Source: Pseudovirgaria hyperparasitica (taxonomy: Eukaryota > Ascomycota > Dothideomycetes > Acrospermales > Acrospermaceae). Taken from it: a stretch of DNA of 64,000 nucleotides. Below are positions 11,880-21,068 of the stretch, one piece after another. The notes below the pieces were generated by a model. That model saw only the letters and a program-made list of their open reading frames with translations. It was not told the DNA's origin and ran no database searches. The translations under genes and the position numbers were made by a program. The stretch is from assembly GCF_010093815.1 (NCBI RefSeq), contig NW_022985553.1, positions 1,088,133 to 1,152,132 of the forward strand, in the 5' to 3' direction. Every line of letters begins with the position of its first letter. The stretch's first letter is position 1.

Positions 11880-12388
11880 ATGCACCCTTTTCTCTCCCTC
11901 ATCCATCTCATCCAGCTACTCCTCGTCATCCCCCTCCTCACCTCTGCCCTCACAATCCGCCCTACGACCACAACCAACCCCCTCCGCCGCCAAGTCCAAG
12001 AAGGTTCCCCGGTACCCGGCAAAGTAAACTTCTGCACCGGCACAAACACAAGCGGCGACTGCGACTGGCGCGTCGTCACCTTCGGCGAGTGCAACGCGCT
12101 GCCCGACGGATTCGCCAAGAACACGGGCTCGTTCATGGTTGCGGCTGGGGCGGTGTGCTATGTTACCATGTGAGTATATACCTGAAAAAAAAAACGGGTG
12201 GTTCCATTATGGGATTCTGATGTTGTGATATCAGGAACGAGGATGCGGCGGGCGAATGCGTGGCGAATGCGGGTTATGCGGTACGACCGCCGGGGAATGT
12301 GGATATGTTCAATGTGCAAGGACGGGATTTCGGGCATGCCGTGACGGGGTTCCGCTGTGAGCGGTGTGATGAGTGTCAGACGAATTAA
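11880..12388 (+). CDS. Small secreted cysteine-rich protein, possible effector
   Basis: Exons 11880-12169 and 12235-12388 join to 147 residues; the splice recreates an ATG codon (TVTMNEDAAGE at the junction, donor GTGAGT). A clear signal peptide (MHPFLSLIHLIQLLLVIPLLTSA) is followed by a short Thr/Arg-rich propeptide ending in the dibasic site PLRRQ, which suits Kex2 cleavage. The mature part of about 110 residues has eight cysteines (CTGTNTSGDCDW, GECNALP, AVCYVTM, GECVAN, RCERCDECQTN), an even number as expected for disulfides. There are no membrane segments. Size, secretion and cysteine content fit fungal small secreted proteins or effectors; I do not recognise the family. Convergent with the PPR gene, 117 bases from its stop. 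Confidence 0.75.
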
Positions 12389-12505
12389 GAGGACATGTGG
12401 TGGATGGGTGACACTGGGGTGTGGAAGTTAAGGGCATTTTTTGTGTGTGCAGTATATACAATACAAAACAATATATCATTATATTATACAAAGCTCGAAG
12501 CTACG

Positions 12506-14872
12506 CTATGCACTGGCGAAGTGTCCACTAGACGGTGTGGAGGGCTCGTTTAATAGTACAGATAATCTGTCAAGCGCAGCTTCTCTTTCTTGTGGATGGG
12601 GGTGTGTCCACCGTATGTCAAGCTCGTGCCAGACATCTAGCACACGCTCTCTTGTTGTACATTTGGCGTAAGCTCTGAGGATTGTGGTGACCAAGCCGAC
12701 TGTCATGCGAGCAGGGTTGACATCTGCGTCGAGTGCTGCGTCGAGAGCTGTGCACAGAGCGACAAACACCTTGTCCAGTCGTGCTTCAGTCCAGGCGCTA
12801 TAAGGAAGTGCTCCGTGTCTCTTGAAGCCGTCGAAGAGGGACATGAAGATGTGGCCGTCAGAAGTCGCACCTGCGGAGGTGAGTTCCTGCAACAGTTCCG
12901 TCACGCGATCGAGGTTTCCTGTGAGCCGGGCGTGATATCCAAGCAGAAGGCGATATGTGGCTATGTCCGGGCCAACCAGAGCGTGCTTGTGGGCCAGCGC
13001 CAATCTCCATCGGTGTCTGGGATTTCCTTCAATAGCACTCAGATGCCAACCTTCCCACTTCCACTTCACGGTATGGCGATACAACATCGTGCTTTGTTGC
13101 TTGGCGCTTTGCAGGTCTTTCATGCGATGGAAGACCTGCTCGGCAGCCACAGGATCGTTTGCAGCTATAAGCGCAGTGATCACGGCGTTGAGCACCAGAG
13201 TGTCGATGACTGAACCCTGGCTGACCATTTTCTTGTACGCATGCCTGATGCCCTGGCAGTCCCCGACGACGCCATAATAGCTTATCAAGCCCACATCAAA
13301 GTATCGACTGTTGCGTATCTGCCTACGTTTCATTTCCTTCCTAATCATCATGACTGTGTCGAAGTTTTTAGCCTTTAGCGCCACTTGTGATAAAACATTG
13401 AATGTGATCTCATTTGACGCATGGCCTTGGCGTTCCATCTCCCGCCAGAGACATAGGGACGTCTCTACGTCGTTATCTTCAGCATGGTTGCCAGACTGGC
13501 CTGCGATTCGTATAGCCCAATTCCAGTGACGGGTCCCAATTTCGACCCCACAAGCCCGGTATTCGTCCAGAAGTGTAAAGTATCGTTCTGAAGACGCTGG
13601 GTCTGATCTATGAACAAGATTAAAGAACGATAGTAGATCGTATGCAGTGACTTTGCCAAGTTGGAGAGGACGCGGTTCAGGAAGGCTGCTATACAGGTTG
13701 TATACCACGTTTGGCGGGGTCTTGTACCATCGTATCAGGTCCTGTATTATCCTCACAGTCTGCTCAGTATCCTCAGTCGGAGTGAGTGGCTGTAAAATGT
13801 CATGAGATATCCTCTCTTCATTCGCAACCTCAATATCTTGCAAGTCTTGTGATTCTCGCCATCGGAGTCGTTTCAACCATTTTTCGAATCCTGGGGCATC
13901 TTCAAGGAGAGCATATAGCTCATCTTTAGAGAGATGGTAGTCTGTCAATGATGCAGCCTCGAAACTCTTTGCTTTGTCGATCCAGTACTGAACACAGTTG
14001 ACGAAGATGCGCTTCGATCTTTGGTCAGCCTCCTTGAAGCCCGGCACATAGGTTTTGCAATACGTTGCGACCTGCCATGACTCTCTCCAAGTTCGTTCTC
14101 TTGGGTAACGGTCCGCGACTTCAATGGCCAGCGAGTCAACTCTTGTCATCCCGGTAGCATCTCCTATGCTGATCTTCTCCAAAGCATCATTCTTCAGCGA
14201 AGAGTGTTCGGGCGGCCTTTGCTCTGCAATTGAGGCTGCGCTACGCCGGAGCTTAAAACCGGCTTTCGACACTGGGATGCTATGGCTGGTTGATTGTGCT
14301 GGTGTTGAAGAGGTTGGAGGTGCAGAAGGTGCAGGAATTTCGTCTACCGATCTAGCTGTACTGGGCTTTGAACGCTTTGTACTCGGTCCATGCTGTGTCT
14401 TCAGGGCATTCGCGCCCCCGTGACAGTTTCTAGGCCCGATCAGAGTATCAATCGCCGCCTCGAAATCTCCAGACTTTTGTATATCCTGGGCTGGAACTGT
14501 AGCTGGCGTGTCAAGATGGCGACCAGTGGTAGAGAAAGTGCGCTTGGTGCTGGATTTAGTGCATGTAAAGAGACCTTGTGTTCTGTGACAATTCCACCGA
14601 CTCTGGGAAGTTCCGCATGATCGTATTGCCTCGTGTTTGTTGTGCTTCCTACAGGATCCCGCTCGCACGAGAGCCTTGATGAGTAGTGCATTAACATCTT
14701 CACGATCGGCTACAACTCTTGACATATCACGACGGCGTGATCTCGAAGAAGTCGTATTTCCAGCTCCCATAACCGGAACCCCCGGGTATAAGAATTCTAA
14801 GATTGGTCCACCTCTTATTTGCGAGACGGAGGAGTTTCTCGTCGACCTTTGTAAGGAGCCAAAAAGGTACAT
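12506..14872 (-). CDS. Mitochondrial pentatricopeptide-repeat (PPR) protein
   Basis: One uninterrupted frame of 788 residues starts at an ATG at 14872. The central and C-terminal parts contain helical-pair repeats of PPR type, for example HASNEITFNVLSQVALKAKN, VIDTLVLNAVITALIAANDP followed by VAAEQVFHRMKDL, and DIATYRLLLGYHARLTGNLD. The N-terminal part is rich in Arg and Ser, with KRTFSTTGRH resembling a matrix-protease site (FSTT), so import into mitochondria is likely, though the first 100 residues look unusual and the true start may be at a later Met. Fungal PPR proteins bind organelle RNAs and act in processing or translation. Which transcript this one binds cannot be read from sequence. 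Divergent from RSM25 across 342 bases. Confidence 0.85.
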   Translation of the reverse strand: MYLFGSLQRSTRNSSVSQIRGGPILEFLYPGVPVMGAGNTTSSRSRRRDMSRVVADREDVNALLIKALVRAGSCRKHNKHEAIRSCGTSQSRWNCHRTQGLFTCTKSSTKRTFSTTGRHLDTPATVPAQDIQKSGDFEAAIDTLIGPRNCHGGANALKTQHGPSTKRSKPSTARSVDEIPAPSAPPTSSTPAQSTSHSIPVSKAGFKLRRSAASIAEQRPPEHSSLKNDALEKISIGDATGMTRVDSLAIEVADRYPRERTWRESWQVATYCKTYVPGFKEADQRSKRIFVNCVQYWIDKAKSFEAASLTDYHLSKDELYALLEDAPGFEKWLKRLRWRESQDLQDIEVANEERISHDILQPLTPTEDTEQTVRIIQDLIRWYKTPPNVVYNLYSSLPEPRPLQLGKVTAYDLLSFFNLVHRSDPASSERYFTLLDEYRACGVEIGTRHWNWAIRIAGQSGNHAEDNDVETSLCLWREMERQGHASNEITFNVLSQVALKAKNFDTVMMIRKEMKRRQIRNSRYFDVGLISYYGVVGDCQGIRHAYKKMVSQGSVIDTLVLNAVITALIAANDPVAAEQVFHRMKDLQSAKQQSTMLYRHTVKWKWEGWHLSAIEGNPRHRWRLALAHKHALVGPDIATYRLLLGYHARLTGNLDRVTELLQELTSAGATSDGHIFMSLFDGFKRHGALPYSAWTEARLDKVFVALCTALDAALDADVNPARMTVGLVTTILRAYAKCTTRERVLDVWHELDIRWTHPHPQEREAALDRLSVLLNEPSTPSSGHFASA

Positions 14873-15214
14873 GAAGCACCGCGCATCGTGTTCAAGCTAA
14901 TGACAAGGCTCCATTTGTGGCAGAAGAAGATTCAAGGGTAGGTATTATATTTCAATTCGGTTCGAAGGTAGGCCTGAAAGCTGTATCTTGTAGGTAATCG
15001 CAGCAGGTGATGCTCCTCCGAGCTCGACGTTGGTGTCTCCTCCGGTAACCCGCGTTTTTTCGAACTAGAACCATTCCGGAAAATCATCGGTGAATGGATG
15101 CACCGCGTTTTCTGTACCAGCTCCAACACCCTCCGACGGCCTTTCTGTCGTGTGCATATGCCAACCTTGACTTTCGTTGTCTCCCCTTCGATGATCGTCT
15201 AGTACATAGCTTCA
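14873..15214. promoter_or_regulatory. Bidirectional promoter of PPR gene and RSM25
   Basis: Only 342 bases separate the starts of two divergent genes that both encode mitochondrial gene-expression proteins. Shared control is plausible. I see no strong known motif. Confidence 0.5.
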
Positions 15215-16020
15215 ATGGGCCGGTACAACTTCACCGCCCAACGCGTGCATCGCGCCGCACAAGCTCTCCTTGATCAAGAACGCCTGCACGCTGCTCCTGC
15301 ATGGCACGAAGTCGTCTACACCGTCCCACCCCCCGAGATTCTCACGCGAACCGTTCAACAGATCAGAGCCCCGCCTCATGGCCGGCGGAAGAAGCGCAAT
15401 GCCAAGATGTTCATGCCTCCGGAGCTCAAATACCCAGAAGATGAACTACGGAGCGAGTTCTTCCATGACCACCCGTGGGAGCTGGCGCGACCGAAGATAG
15501 TGGTCGAGGACAGCGGGAACTCTGCCAAGGGCTATGATTGGAGTAAGATTACACAAGATGGGAAAAAGCTGGACGGTGAGAGGTATGCAGTTCAATTCTA
15601 GGAGGCTGTTTGGCACTCGAATGAGCATCTGCTGACCATGACGACAGTGTTGTGCAAAGACAAGCATGGCTAATGCGACATGAGCGGCTCGAAAAAGCGG
15701 TAGCATATGACAAAGCCCGCAAAGAATTCTACAAAATTCGAAATGTTGAAGACATTGCTCGACGCATAGCGAAGGAAGAGGCAATGGCATACGGTGCCTA
15801 CTTCGGCAAAGGTCCTCTAGAAATAGGTATGGAGCTAGAGAACAAGGCCTGGGATAACTGGAGACAATGGGCCGCAGAGCAGATCAAGCTGGCGCAGTAC
15901 GGCAAGGCTGCTTCTGGCTCCATCGACTCCGGGCCGACTACGAGCGAATACAGCAAAGATATGATCGACGAGGAGGATCCAGATCAACTTCCAGAGAGTC
16001 TCGCAATCAGCGAGGGGTAG
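15215..16020 (+). CDS. RSM25: Mitochondrial small-subunit ribosomal protein S25 (mS23)
   Basis: Exons 15215-15582 and 15648-16020 join to 246 residues. The splice gives LDGESVVQRQAWLM, which matches the fungal family. Other family-typical blocks: MGRYNFTAQRVHRAAQALL at the start, YPEDELRSEFFHDHPWELAR, EDSGNSAKGYDWSKI, AYFGKGPLEIGMELENKAW. The protein is a structural component of the mitochondrial 37S subunit. The C-terminus ends in an acidic, poorly conserved tail (DEEDPDQLPESL). No cleavable presequence is obvious, which is normal for this family. Identification is firm. Confidence 0.93.
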
Positions 16021-16158
16021 CACTTTAAGCACCACATATTTGAAAATTGTGTATATATGTACCAACAAGTACAGTTCTTGAGTATCTATAGAGCAAAATC
16101 TATCATTTACCACGGATCACTACCATCAGTAGAGCAATACTGCGGAATGATACTATGG

Positions 16159-17293
16159 TTACGACTCTCCTAACCCGAACATCTTGATAGAGTTCCGCCA
16201 AGAGTACTCACAAACATCTTCTACAGGGATGCCTTTGATGTTTGCAATAGCATAAGCCACATGAGGCAGGGTTGCCGGCTCATTTCTGCCCTTGACCATA
16301 CACCCCTTTGCCCACTTTTCCTTCTTGACAGCTTTTACCAGCGGCGGTGCATTCTTCGTGTACTGCGCCGATGCATGACTTGGTCTCATCTCACACTGCT
16401 GACATTAGTCGTGAAAATACGAGACAGTACTCGAACCTTGTACGTACCCATGGCCCATCCGTCTCGATCTGCAACCGCTCCAACGGGATTTCTTTGACCA
16501 CAGCAATGTTCTCCTCGGTCTTCATACTGCAGCCATTGACACCCACGTCGAGCCCGAGATCCACCATCCTCCGCATCTCCTCCATCGTCCCCGTGAAGCT
16601 ATGGACCAGCCCTTTCTTAGGCAGCCTCTCCAACACCGGTGCCAGTAGCCTCTCAAAATCCTCACTTGCTGCTCGTGAATGCAGGAAAAGGGGCAATTGA
16701 AGTTCGACTGCCAGATCGAGCTGTTTCTCAAAATACTTTAGTTGCTGGTCCTTCGGCGTGAGGAATAGGCGATCATAGTCCAGTCCAATCTCGCCGAATG
16801 CAACGGCATGGCCGGATGCTTGTGCAGATTTGGCGAGTGATGACAGAGCGGACAGCAATGCGTCTGGGCCGTCCTTGTAGTCGTCGAATTGCTTCGCTGA
16901 GCATGGGTGGACGCCTACTGTGGCGTAGCAAAGGCCCGCTGAACAATCTATCAGCACCATGGTACAGAGATAATATGAGAGTAACTACTTACGGTGCTGT
17001 TTAGCAATCTCAATTGCGCGTTCAGATTCCTTTAGGTCTGATCCCGTGACCATCATTTTCGTGCATCCCACGTCCTGAGCGCGCTGGAGAATGTCCAGGA
17101 AGTCATCTTCGTGAGCTTGCTTGCCATGGTACTGCCCTCGAAAGACGGGATCGCTGAGATTGATACCAATCTGGCTTTGGTATCAGCTTCGCGAACCAGA
17201 GAAGACGTGGCGGCGAAAGTGACAAACATCAACGTATTGTAAAAGTTTTGCCGTAGCCCGGGTAGGCTTATCAACAGCAGGGGCTGATGCCAT
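16159..17293 (-). CDS. TatD-family metal-dependent deoxyribonuclease (four exons)
   Basis: Exons 17228-17293, 16993-17170, 16448-16938 and 16159-16395 join to 323 residues. Exon 1 encodes the short leader ending LLQYVD; joining gives YVDIGINLSDPVFRG, the conserved N-terminal metal-site block. Further TatD signatures: VGVHPCSAKQ, AFGEIGLDYDR, LPLFLHSRAA, GLVHSFTGT, IETDGPW and CEMRPSHAS, which carry the His, Glu and Asp metal ligands. TatD enzymes are 3'-5' exonucleases or endonucleases linked to apoptotic DNA fragmentation and repair in eukaryotes. The first intron has a GTTTGT donor and the third is short (52 nt). The boundary of exon 1 is the least certain, but the chosen ATG and splice reproduce the family consensus well. 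Confidence 0.9.
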
Positions 17294-17764
17294 TGTTCTA
17301 GCGCTATTTGCCAAGTTATTATATAGTGCTTCGATTTCTGAAAGTCAGCTTTTGACCCAACACAATCAAGTGTAAACAAACCAAAGGATGATCGATGAAT
17401 GTAAAGAGGGCAGGAGAAGTTGGCAATATGGCTCTTGAATGGCTGTGATAGACAGTTCACGAACACAGTGTGTTTTCTCACAAGTTGAAACATGCAGGTC
17501 TATTTCGTGTACATTTGATAATGATTAATATACCGGATGAACCTCTTGCTTGTAGACCGATAGGAAGTACATTTTTAGGCGTAGGTCCGTGCACATGATG
17601 TTGGCCATATCATTGGCCAGTGAGTACAAAGCTCCTTGTATTAGTACGCTTGTCGAGGCAATTGATAAAACTGTTGCTTGTATATCTGGCTTCAATCTTA
17701 GGTACAAAGGGTATCGAGACTTTCATGCGGAGAAATGTGTGCGAGAAAAAAACCGTGCTCACTC
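17294..17764. other. Intergenic region, TatD promoter and 3' flank of reductase gene
   Basis: About 470 bases between the TatD start and the stop of the next leftward gene. AT-moderate sequence with no open frame of interest, no repeats and no recognisable motif. Confidence 0.5.
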
Positions 17765-18714
17765 TCAAAGCACACCAGGAATGATCGCCTTCAAGCCAGC
17801 GATCTTGTCTTCTCCAAACTTTTTGATATACCATCTTCTGCCCTGTAGAGCTCTCGGTAGCATCGTCGTGATCTCGTTGACGAGGAATGCTCGCGCAGGA
17901 AAACATGCCCAGCCTCCTACGATCCAGAAACCGGTCCACTCCAACCATTCGCACAAGTAATGAGGATAAAGAATCCACTTGAAAAGCCCGTTCTTCGGGA
18001 TCATGTACACTTTGTCCACGCTTTGGGGGTCTTTTCCATTTTCTTTGGCCTCACGCGCTTGTTTCCTGGCCGCGGCACGCCGGATCTCTCGCAGATCATC
18101 GTCATGGTACATGTTTGCAATGAGTCCAAAACCCCACATAATCATTCCTGGGTATATTCTGAATATGGCATCATCCCAGTGAGCGGTTGTGGTCGGACCG
18201 TGCCCAGCAAGCCACCCGCCAATGCAGGTTGCGTTGGCGAACTGGAAGCCTACAGCTGATGCCCATACGAAGAAATGGATAGGACTCATGCTTGGATTGA
18301 GAATGGGCGATAGAATCGCGCGGTAAATGTAATGTATGGTGAACATCCCAGCCATCGTCCAATTGCCCCATGGAAGCTCCGCCAGCCCGACTTCTTTAGG
18401 TAGTGTGTTCATGATGTATAGCAAGGTTATAAAGCCTGGCACCTCCATTGTGATCCATGCTATTTTCCCTGGAATGTTGAAGCGCGATGCGTAGCTTGTC
18501 TTCCCAGCTGGGTACCAGTCCTGGAGGACCCATTGAAAGGCAGTGACCTGGTTATAGCATGTTAGTGATAGCGCGGGTCGTAGTACATAGTCCATATGCA
18601 AATGTTACTCTCAATGTGGCATCATGAACGTACGATTGGGAAGTAGACCCAGACGTTGGAGACAAGCTCCCAATGCTCACGCGATGGCGGAAGCCAGCCC
18701 TGAATCAGAGGCAT
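17765..18714 (-). CDS. Steroid 5-alpha-reductase family membrane protein
   Basis: Two exons: a short one from the ATG near 18714 to 18635, encoding MPLIQGWLPPSREHWELVSN and on to VYFPI, and 17765-18547. They give about 287 residues. The start may be off by one base, since my reading of the first exon is tight. The C-terminal domain shows PHYLCEWLEWTGFW, typical of the 3-oxo-5-alpha-steroid 4-dehydrogenase C-terminal family, plus several hydrophobic membrane segments (MEVPGFITLLYIMNTL, GMFTIHYIYRAILSP, FFVWASAVGFQFANA, YPGMIMWGFGLIAN). Members reduce a carbon-carbon double bond with NADPH in the ER membrane. The substrate here (sterol, polyprenol or fatty acyl) cannot be told; it is not obviously Tsc13. 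The intron donor is GTACGT and the acceptor AACCAG. Confidence 0.82.
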
Positions 18715-19424
18715 AGTGTGATGCGAGACAGTTCGCTTACAGCGCGTCAAGTAAGTAAGGTATTTGACAAGAATGCCAAGATGGTACCACAAAACGGAGA
18801 TGAATCATCAATCCGACGCAGAACGTGGAAGTAGAATGAATCATGGGTGGTGCGGGAGCGCAGCCACGAGCAGGTCAAGTGGACACACCAAGTCCCAGGG
18901 TGGTGTTCGGCGATCGATCATGTGATACGACTTTCACGACGACTGATTCGGAGTGAAAACACACAGGATGGCCTGAATAGTTCAGACTTATGCCCAAGAG
19001 ACGTGTGAGTGGCTTTAGTGATATTAGAAGAACGATTATCATGACGTTCATGAAGGGCTGCACGGTTCATAACATAACGTATCTTGCTTCAATCATAGAT
19101 CCATCTGTGCTCTACCAGTCCATCATCCCGATCAGGCACTCCTTCTCTCCTCCTATTGCCATGCTTCTCCTAAAAATCCATCACTCTATGTAAGTAAGGC
19201 GTCGACGCTGCCGAATGCTGAATCAGTTGAAAGACAAGGAATGGTATGATCCGTAGAGCATGTGTATGAAAATGACGACAATGAAGCGACCCCAGGTATG
19301 ATGGTGCGAATACGCCAATGAAAGTGGAATAAAATGCCCCCGATGATGTGAACGCAATGATAATGCAAGCAGAAACAGGTATCATAACGAGGTCGTTGCG
19401 GGACAAAAATGCTCAAAACCTAGT
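18715..19424. other. Intergenic region
   Basis: About 700 bases between the reductase gene start and the STS1 stop. Overlapping short frames on the minus strand at 19170-19416 show no family resemblance. Nothing else seen. Confidence 0.5.
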
Positions 19425-20450
19425 CTACCATAGACCAACACGTACTTGAGACTGGATTCCGTATGTTCCGCTGAGAAGTTGTTGCCGGATGCTGCTTGGG
19501 TCGTTCGCGTTGGCAGACGTTGATGCTGATCCGGAATTCATGTCACCTCCGATCCATCCGAGACTCGTTCTTAATGCATCAACAGCATCCTGCATTCGAC
19601 CATGAGACTGCTGGTTGTGTTTGTTAAGTTTCTGGTCCCATCCACCATATTGTAGTTGTATTCCTCCTGCACGTTTCGCCGCCTCCTGGATGACGGCCGC
19701 CCAGGCCTTCGCCATCTCTTCGTAAGCTTCTTGTTTGTGACGATTGTTTTGAAAGTTGTCCCACTCAGGAAGGCGATGAATGACCTCAGTAGCACCGTCG
19801 AGGAATGTGAGAGAAGTTGCAGCTTGTGTCTCGTTCGGAGGCAAGAAGTGTGGAGTGTAGTCCTTTAAAGCATCAAGTAGGTTGACTAGTGCTTGTCGAA
19901 CTCGATTGTATGAGTAGTCTGAGCTGTTGCGCCCACCAAATGGAAAGGAGGTTTGCAGGGATGCTTCGTACTGTCCCAGTACTCCCAAAGCAGAGCCTAC
20001 GCTTGGTCGGGGGGCTGCCGCCACGACATCTGCTCCTATCTGAGGGTTCCGATCACATATGACTTGGAGTATGTTTCGCATCTCTTCTGCCGTCAGAGTC
20101 TCAAGCAGACGTGGTAGCGAGAGTGGTCTTCCGGCAAGGTTTGTTCGCATGCGTTTTGTTATACGATTTGATGATGCAGCTGGGAATGGGCGGGAGCTCA
20201 TAGAAGGGGAGGTCGATGGTGATGCTGACATACGTTCATCGCTTTCGGCGCTTGCATCATCTTCTGCTTTCCGTTTACGATTCATGTTGGGCGAGTTCGA
20301 GAAGACTGGATGAAGAACGTCAGAATTGAATGCAGGCACACGCAAGAATGCTAGGTATGGCTCTGGTAACCTACATGAGCGGGAAGGCGAAAGGCGGTTT
20401 TGGGGAAGAAGGTGGGGAGCGACGCCGACCTGTGAGAGAACGCTGTTCAT
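19425..20450 (-). CDS. STS1: Sts1/Cut8 nuclear proteasome tether
   Basis: The frame is open from 20450 to 19425. A likely 69-nt intron at 20306-20374 (GTAGGT donor, CTGAC branch-like site, CCAG acceptor) contains no stop and is a multiple of three; removing it gives 318 residues with LSPSRSFFSNSPNMNRKRKAEDD-like joining, which resembles other Sts1 N-termini better than the 341-residue unspliced form. The family core is clear: RPLSLPRLLETLTAEEMRN, IGADVVAAAP, LPPNETQAATSLTFLDGATE and VIHRLPEWDNFQNNRHKQEA. The basic segments NRKRKAE and ITKRMRT form a probable bipartite nuclear signal. Sts1/Cut8 binds importin-alpha and tethers the 26S proteasome in the nucleus. The Leu-rich three-helix part in the middle and the Ala-rich C-terminal helices fit the known fold. 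Confidence 0.9.
   Translation of the reverse strand: MNSVLSQVGVAPHLLPQNRLSPSRSCRLPEPYLAFLRVPAFNSDVLHPVFSNSPNMNRKRKAEDDASAESDERMSASPSTSPSMSSRPFPAASSNRITKRMRTNLAGRPLSLPRLLETLTAEEMRNILQVICDRNPQIGADVVAAAPRPSVGSALGVLGQYEASLQTSFPFGGRNSSDYSYNRVRQALVNLLDALKDYTPHFLPPNETQAATSLTFLDGATEVIHRLPEWDNFQNNRHKQEAYEEMAKAWAAVIQEAAKRAGGIQLQYGGWDQKLNKHNQQSHGRMQDAVDALRTSLGWIGGDMNSGSASTSANANDPSSIRQQLLSGTYGIQSQVRVGLW
20306..20374 (-). other. Probable in-frame intron of STS1
   Basis: The segment starts GTAGGT and ends CCAG on the minus strand, has a CTGAC branch-like sequence near its 3' end, is 69 nt long and has no in-frame stop. If retained it would add 23 residues without changing frame. Confidence 0.55.
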
Positions 20451-21068
20451 GGCGAACTGGTGACAAGCACCTTTTCAGAAAAGTATCGTTGGGCTGTCTA
20501 TCGTTGGGCCAGTTATAGAACTGCTGCTGGAGGAGAAGGTGAGGTGCAAGTGAGGGTCGTGGGAAGATGGTGGTTGAAGGTGGAGGAGGGCGGAAGAGCG
20601 ATGTTTGGGTGATGTTGTGTTGTTCGGCTGTCCGAGAGCGCCCGTGTCAGTGCCACTCAGGTGCTAGAGTGGAATCCATGCTTCCATCGGATCACACAGT
20701 CCAACCAATCATCTTAACTAAAACAGCCATCCCGACAGCCACGAGCCACTTTGACACCACACACTCGGCACACCCACTGCGTTAATATCATGGTTGTATG
20801 CAACGTTGTCATTCTAACAGAAGATTTAGGACAATATGGGACAGTATGGGACGGTACAATCCCATCACCCGGGACTTCAGATTGCGAGAAAATATAGGGG
20901 TGCGCTTGTGGCAGTGCAGGGCATTTCCAGCTCCCAGGCGACCACACTCACAGACCTCCTACGCGCCTAGACTCTACAGTATGAATTGCTAGCCAAAGTA
21001 ACAAGTTCCGACGTTCCAACAAGAAATGTAATGGTATGAGCCATCGGAGCATCGCCTTTAAAATGCTT
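20451..21068. other. Intergenic region, STS1 promoter
   Basis: About 620 bases upstream of STS1 and downstream of MTR4. The part next to STS1 (20510-20600) is purine-rich on the plus strand. A small repeat GGGACAGTATGGGAC occurs near 20837. No gene is supported. Confidence 0.5.
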
